From positions 2,938,001-3,002,000 of the forward strand of contig OY282382.1 in assembly GCA_958295905.1 (NCBI GenBank): 64,000 nt of DNA. The letters are read 5' to 3'. This DNA is from an uncultured Vicinamibacterales bacterium. Its GTDB lineage: Bacteria > Acidobacteriota > Vicinamibacteria > Vicinamibacterales > UBA8438. The position numbers were made by a program, and so were the translations under genes. Of the stretch, positions 58,716 through 64,000 are shown in pieces. Numbering within the stretch: position 1 is the first letter of the stretch; every line of letters begins with the position of its first letter. The notes under the pieces were generated by a model, which had not been told where the DNA came from, did not search any database, and worked only from the letters and a program-made list of their open reading frames with translations.

Positions 58716-60452
58716 TCATTGGACCGGCGGGCGCGGAATCCCGACCGCGTGGAGGGCGTCCCGGATTGCCTGGGTGGCGGCGGCGTCCGACCCGAACAGG
58801 TCGGTGGCCGACCGTATCAGGCTCTCTCCGACGATGGCGTGGTCGGCGAACGACGGCACCAGGTGGACCCAGGCGTTGAAGAAGGTCCGCTCGATCTGCA
58901 GGCGGTTCCCGCGGCCGACGCCGGTCACGCTGAGACCGGAGGTGCGGTTGACGCCGCCCTCGACCGCGAGAAAGTAGGCGTGCCCCAGGATCGTGGCGTT
59001 GATGTGGACGCCGCCGTTATCCAGCTCTCCGTCGTACAGGTTGTCGTAGTGGTCCGGATACGGACCCGTGATCCCGTTTTGCAGCTCCTGCGGGTTTCGC
59101 AGCGAGCGGAGGGGGAACCCGCTGTCCTCGCCCACGAGGTAGTCGGCGCGCAGCGGTCCGCTGCCGGCGTCGTGAACGTAGAACTCGGTGGCGGTGCCGA
59201 TGATGTCCGAGAACGCCTCGTCGATCGCCCCCGGCTCGTTGGGAGGCGGCGTGCCGCCCAGTCCGGCCGTGAAGTAGGTGACGCCGTGGGCCATCTCGTG
59301 CGCAACGATGTCGAGGGCCGTCAGCGGCCTGTCGAAGAAATCGAGCGGTTCGCCGAAGACCATGAAGCCGGTCGAGCCGGCAGCGCCGGGAAGGGGTGGG
59401 AAGTACACGGCGTTGTCGATGAAGAACGTGAGGAACACGTATTCGAAGCACTCCTCGAACGGGTCCGCGGCGTTCTCGAAGCACGGCTGCGCCGCCGCCA
59501 GGACCCTGGCGGGGTTCACCGGGTGGACGAAGGCGGAGATGGCGCCGTCGCGGCCGTCGATGCCGGCCCAGCCGAGCTGCGTGGCCAGGTAATCGTAGGA
59601 CCATCCCACCCCGGGGTGGACGTCGACGACGGCGCCGTCCTCCCACACGTTGTCGGCGTCGGCGGCGAGATCCAGGAGCGACGGGGGCACGCCGTTGGAC
59701 AGCGCCACCAGGGTGTTCAGGAATCTGTTCTCGTCGTACTCCATGTCGAAGGTCTGGATCACCGCCGGCCGGAGCGGGTCTCGTGTCCTGAACGTCCCCC
59801 CGATGGACTCCGTGGCCATCTTGCGCTGGTCGCCGAGAAGTCCGGTGCCGAGACCGACGGTCTGATGGCGGACCCGGCTGAGCTCGAACAGGGTCTCGCC
59901 GGTGCCGGCGTCGATGAAGACGTCGCGGAACCCTGACAACGTGCCGCGCCACGCCAGCGTGTAGGCCCCCTCGCCGAGGGGAAACACCCACAGGCTCGGC
60001 GCGCCCGTCAGCCCGAAGGGCGGCTCCGCCATCCCGCCGAATGCCGCGCGGGCCGCGGACAGCGTCAGACCCGGCGTCGTGTCGAGGTCGATTTCCGTGA
60101 ACAGCGTGCCGAGTATCGCGGTGGTGACGCCGGCGTCGGTCTGCCGGATCAGATCGGCTCCGTAGACCGGGACCCCCTCGTGGTACTGGGCGAAGCGTTC
60201 GCTCTGCAGGCCCGGAAGGTACAGGTTCGGCTGCGAATCGTACCGGCGGAGGTCGCCGGCCCGGAACCCGCGCTCCAAGATGTTGTCCCATTCGCGCAGG
60301 GTGGACGCGTCCAACGCGGCGACGGTCCGGCGATCGTCCGGCTGCGCCGCCGCGGGCAGGCAGCCGAGCAGCAGGAGGATCGCGGCGGCGGCGGTGCGGA
60401 GGTCTTGCCGGCGGGTGTCCGTCACCTGGTCTGGATGCCGCGGATGGGGCAT
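58716..60452 (-). CDS. Thermolysin-like M4 family metallopeptidase
   Basis: 578-residue secreted zinc protease precursor. The N-terminal signal (LRTAAAAILLLLGCLPAAAQ; LLGC could also be a lipobox) is followed by an FTP/PepSY-type propeptide (about 45-250). The catalytic domain has the zinc motif HEMAH in DIVAHEMAHGVTYF, the third ligand Glu in GAIDEAFSDIIG, and the active-site His in DNGGVHINATILGHAYF. Extracellular protein degradation is expected. ATG 60452 is chosen because the signal follows within about 20 residues; a longer frame enters the repeat-bearing spacer. It is upstream of the beta-barrel gene. Confidence 0.93.
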   Translation of the reverse strand: MPHPRHPDQVTDTRRQDLRTAAAAILLLLGCLPAAAQPDDRRTVAALDASTLREWDNILERGFRAGDLRRYDSQPNLYLPGLQSERFAQYHEGVPVYGADLIRQTDAGVTTAILGTLFTEIDLDTTPGLTLSAARAAFGGMAEPPFGLTGAPSLWVFPLGEGAYTLAWRGTLSGFRDVFIDAGTGETLFELSRVRHQTVGLGTGLLGDQRKMATESIGGTFRTRDPLRPAVIQTFDMEYDENRFLNTLVALSNGVPPSLLDLAADADNVWEDGAVVDVHPGVGWSYDYLATQLGWAGIDGRDGAISAFVHPVNPARVLAAAQPCFENAADPFEECFEYVFLTFFIDNAVYFPPLPGAAGSTGFMVFGEPLDFFDRPLTALDIVAHEMAHGVTYFTAGLGGTPPPNEPGAIDEAFSDIIGTATEFYVHDAGSGPLRADYLVGEDSGFPLRSLRNPQELQNGITGPYPDHYDNLYDGELDNGGVHINATILGHAYFLAVEGGVNRTSGLSVTGVGRGNRLQIERTFFNAWVHLVPSFADHAIVGESLIRSATDLFGSDAAATQAIRDALHAVGIPRPPVQ

Positions 60453-60905
60453 GTGGGTTCCGTCTGTCGGCGGTCTGTTTCCGGCGATTGCAGCGACTGC
60501 GCTTTCCACTTGTTCCGAGTACGCATTTTTTGCGTGCATCCAGTAGCTTAGCGTACCGACACGGGATCCCGGCGGACCCCGCGTGGCGCTGGCGGCGCGG
60601 CGTCCCGATCCCGAAGCGTGGTGCGGCGGCGAACGCTCGTGTGTCGGGGGCCGGCCATCTACCGGCCGCCGGGCCGGCGCGAACCGCAGCGGGGCAGGCG
60701 TCTGCGCCGCAGAACGGCGCGGACTCCTGGAGGGTTGGTTGGGGCGGCCATCGGAGCCGCAGGCGACGATTTCCGGGCTGGTGTCTGCCGGCCACGTTTC
60801 GCCAGACAGGCGGAGGCGCATTTCGCGCCGGTTCCGCATGCGCGGGCCGGAAGACCCGCGGCGGCCGGCGGAGGCGGGGAGGCTCCGATGTAGAATGTCG
60901 TCGTG
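60453..60905. other. Divergent spacer with repeat family A
   Basis: No gene. It must hold the promoters of the M4 protease (minus) and the enolase-superfamily gene (plus). AT-rich GCATTTTTTGCGTGC near 60525 stands out. Repeat A copy 4 occupies 60696-60779. Confidence 0.5.
60696..60779 (-). repeat. Dispersed intergenic repeat family A, copy 4 (reversed)
   Basis: Reverse complement of the 4021-4103 element with few changes, including the CTGCGCCG/CGGCGC hairpin, the GGAGGGTTGGTTGGG block and CGACGATTTCCGGGC. It lies 56 kb from copies 1 and 2, so the family is dispersed, not local. Confidence 0.85.
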
Positions 60906-62120
60906 ATGCTGCCACCCACCCGCCGCGCGTTTCTCGGCGCCCTTCCGGCGATCGCCGCCGTGCCCGCCTTCCGGCCCGCCGCATCCGCGGTCCCGGCCCT
61001 GCCGCTCGGTCAGGCGGAGAGCAGGCTTCGGATCACCGGCCTGGAGCTCGTCGTCGTCCGCGTCACGGGGCGCACCAACTGGATCTTCGTCCGGCTCGCC
61101 ACCAACGACGGGATTACCGGTCTGGGAGAGGCCTCGATGGGGCGCCGGACCGGCTTTCCGGAGATCGCGCCGTTCTTCGATCTGGTCCGGGACCGGTCGC
61201 CGTTCGAGATCGAGGCCTATCGACAACGCGGCCGGGCCGCGGCCGCCGGGGGGCGGGTGCCGGCCACCGCGTTCAGCGCCCTCGAGCAGGCGCAGTGGGA
61301 TCTCGTCGGCAAGGCCCTCGGGGCACCGGTCTACGAGCTGGCCGGCGGCGCGGTGCGGCGCGAGCTGCCGGCCTACGCGAACATCAACCGGGCCACCGCC
61401 GACCGGTCGCCCGAAGGGTTCGCGGCGAATGCGCGGCAGGCGGTCGCCGACGGCTTCCGCGCGATCAAGGCGGCGCCGTTCGACGGTTTCCCGCCGCTCG
61501 ATCGGCCGGCCGGCGAGGTGGAGGCGGCGACCGAGCTGGGCATCGCCTGCATCGAGGCGATGCGGGCGGCCATCGGCCCCGACGTCGCCCTCAAGATCGA
61601 CGTCCACAGCAACTTCGACGTCCCGCTCTCGATCGAGGTGGCGCGGCGGTTGGAGCCGCAGGGGCTGTCGTGGTACGAGGAGCCGGTGCCGCCGACCGAC
61701 CTCGAGGCCACGAAGGCGATCAAGGACGGCATCCGCCAGACGATGGCGGGCGGCGAGTTCCTCTTCGGCATCGAGGGGTTCGCGCCGCTGTGCCGCGAGC
61801 GGGCCGTCGACATCATCATGCCCGACGTCAAGCACTGCGGCGGCATCACCGAGCTGGGGAAGATTGCGACGGTGGCCGAGCTCGACGGGGTGCTGGTCTC
61901 GCCGCACAACCCGAGCGGTCCGGTGGGCACCATGGCGTCGGCGCAGGTCTGCGCCCGCCTGTCCAACTTCGACGTTCTCGAGTACCAGTGGAACGAGGCG
62001 CCTTGGCGGGGTGACCTCGTCGACCCGCCCGAGCGCTTCGAGAACGGGATTCTGCAGGTCCCGGACGGTCCCGGCATCGGCGTCACGCTGAACGATGCCC
62101 TCGCCCGGGAACATGCCTGA
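60906..62120 (+). CDS. Mandelate racemase/muconate lactonizing enzyme family protein, Tat-exported
   Basis: 404 residues. A Tat-type signal (RRAFLGALPAIAAVPAF) precedes the enolase-superfamily capping domain (about 40-150) and barrel. Barrel residues include FRAIKAAPF (Lys), ALKIDVHSNF (Asp metal ligand), SWYEEPVPP (Glu ligand), AGGEFLFG (third Glu) and VSPHNPSGPVGT (His). The substrate is probably a sugar acid or other carboxylate dehydrated or isomerised in the periplasm; the exact reaction is unclear. A GTG three bases earlier (60903) is an alternative start. No operon partner is on this strand. Confidence 0.85.
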   Translation: MLPPTRRAFLGALPAIAAVPAFRPAASAVPALPLGQAESRLRITGLELVVVRVTGRTNWIFVRLATNDGITGLGEASMGRRTGFPEIAPFFDLVRDRSPFEIEAYRQRGRAAAAGGRVPATAFSALEQAQWDLVGKALGAPVYELAGGAVRRELPAYANINRATADRSPEGFAANARQAVADGFRAIKAAPFDGFPPLDRPAGEVEAATELGIACIEAMRAAIGPDVALKIDVHSNFDVPLSIEVARRLEPQGLSWYEEPVPPTDLEATKAIKDGIRQTMAGGEFLFGIEGFAPLCRERAVDIIMPDVKHCGGITELGKIATVAELDGVLVSPHNPSGPVGTMASAQVCARLSNFDVLEYQWNEAPWRGDLVDPPERFENGILQVPDGPGIGVTLNDALAREHA

Positions 62121-63747
<1,627 letters not shown>

Positions 63748-64000
63748 TCCCCGGCGTCCGCGCCGCAGGGCCGCTGATCGATGACGGCGTCGCCACCTTC
63801 ATCGAGGCGCAGCCCATGATTTCCGTCGGGCGCGTCGGTGACACGGCGGGGTGGTTCCCGTCCGGGTTCCGAGGGCTCGAGGCGAAACCGCGGGGCGGTC
63901 GCCGCGGGCTCCCGGACGTTCAAGCCTCTCTCGATGCCGACTGATCGAGGCGTCCGTTGCCTCGGCGGGCCGGCCGGCCGTCCAGACATGTCGACCCTGA
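63748..64000. other. Window end, no supported gene
   Basis: Short frames in both strands lack ribosome sites and family patterns. A septum-formation gene often follows eno but does not begin within this window. Confidence 0.4.

Overview
ORGANISM. The DNA is GC-rich with dense, short-spaced genes and long antisense shadow frames, typical of a high-GC Gram-negative bacterium (outer-membrane barrel, Sec and Tat signal peptides). The housekeeping run thrS-infC-rpmI-rplT-pheS-pheT-coiled-coil-zapA, the many secreted hydrolases and the many Rpn/Uma2-type nuclease genes suggest an Acidobacteriota member, perhaps of the Vicinamibacteria. That placement is inference only; no rRNA or typing marker is in the window. 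LAYOUT. (1) 1-9.1 kb, minus strand: tRNA-Val(GAC), thrS, infC (probable AUC start), rpmI, rplT, pheS, a short pheT, a coiled-coil gene and zapA; upstream of the tRNA lies an S41/PDZ protein that has lost both catalytic residues. (2) 9.4-12.9 kb, plus strand: ruvX-mltG (overlapping) and a Kef/Trk-type cation antiporter followed by three tandem hairpin repeats. (3) 13.1-21.4 kb: a small membrane protein, a Panacea-domain gene overlapping a small transmembrane gene (toxin-antitoxin-like), a YeiH-family transporter, a penicillin-acylase-type Ntn hydrolase, an alpha/beta hydrolase and an esterase-PDZ protein. (4) 21.5-57.7 kb: a large defence island. (5) 57.9-64 kb: a beta-barrel protein, an M4 metalloprotease, a Tat-exported enolase-superfamily enzyme and enolase. 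DEFENCE ISLAND. It opens with a DUF499 ATPase, a small partner and an SMC-like ATPase. A compact four-gene minus-strand operon follows: winged-helix-like protein, ORC/Cdc6-like ATPase, PIN nuclease and DNA methylase. From 31 to 41 kb the DNA is a graveyard: an internally deleted ATPase/DUF4276 pair, a frameshifted AAA+ ATPase, a fragment of a second DUF1156 methylase, a fragment of a second PLD-helicase, IS remnants, a TPR membrane protein of foreign composition, three tandem group II introns in a broken IS4 transposase, and broken nuclease and methylase pieces. Intact genes resume with a SIR2-PIN fusion protein, then the DUF1156 methylase, an Rpn nuclease and a PLD-SNF2 helicase. These last genes are the normal partners of DUF499, so the methylase/helicase system appears split by about 19 kb of inserted DNA. 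Beyond the helicase, a cassette holding a Uma2 nuclease and a 1,380-residue STAND NTPase with a C-terminal PD-(D/E)XK nuclease is flanked by direct repeats of the helicase 3' end. REPEATS. At least two dispersed intergenic repeat families occur. One carries a hairpin whose loop supplies the stop codon of two neighbouring genes. BEST CANDIDATES for undescribed systems are the four-gene operon (26.5-30.8 kb), the SIR2-PIN protein (41.0-43.6 kb) and the STAND-nuclease cassette (51.4-57.7 kb).
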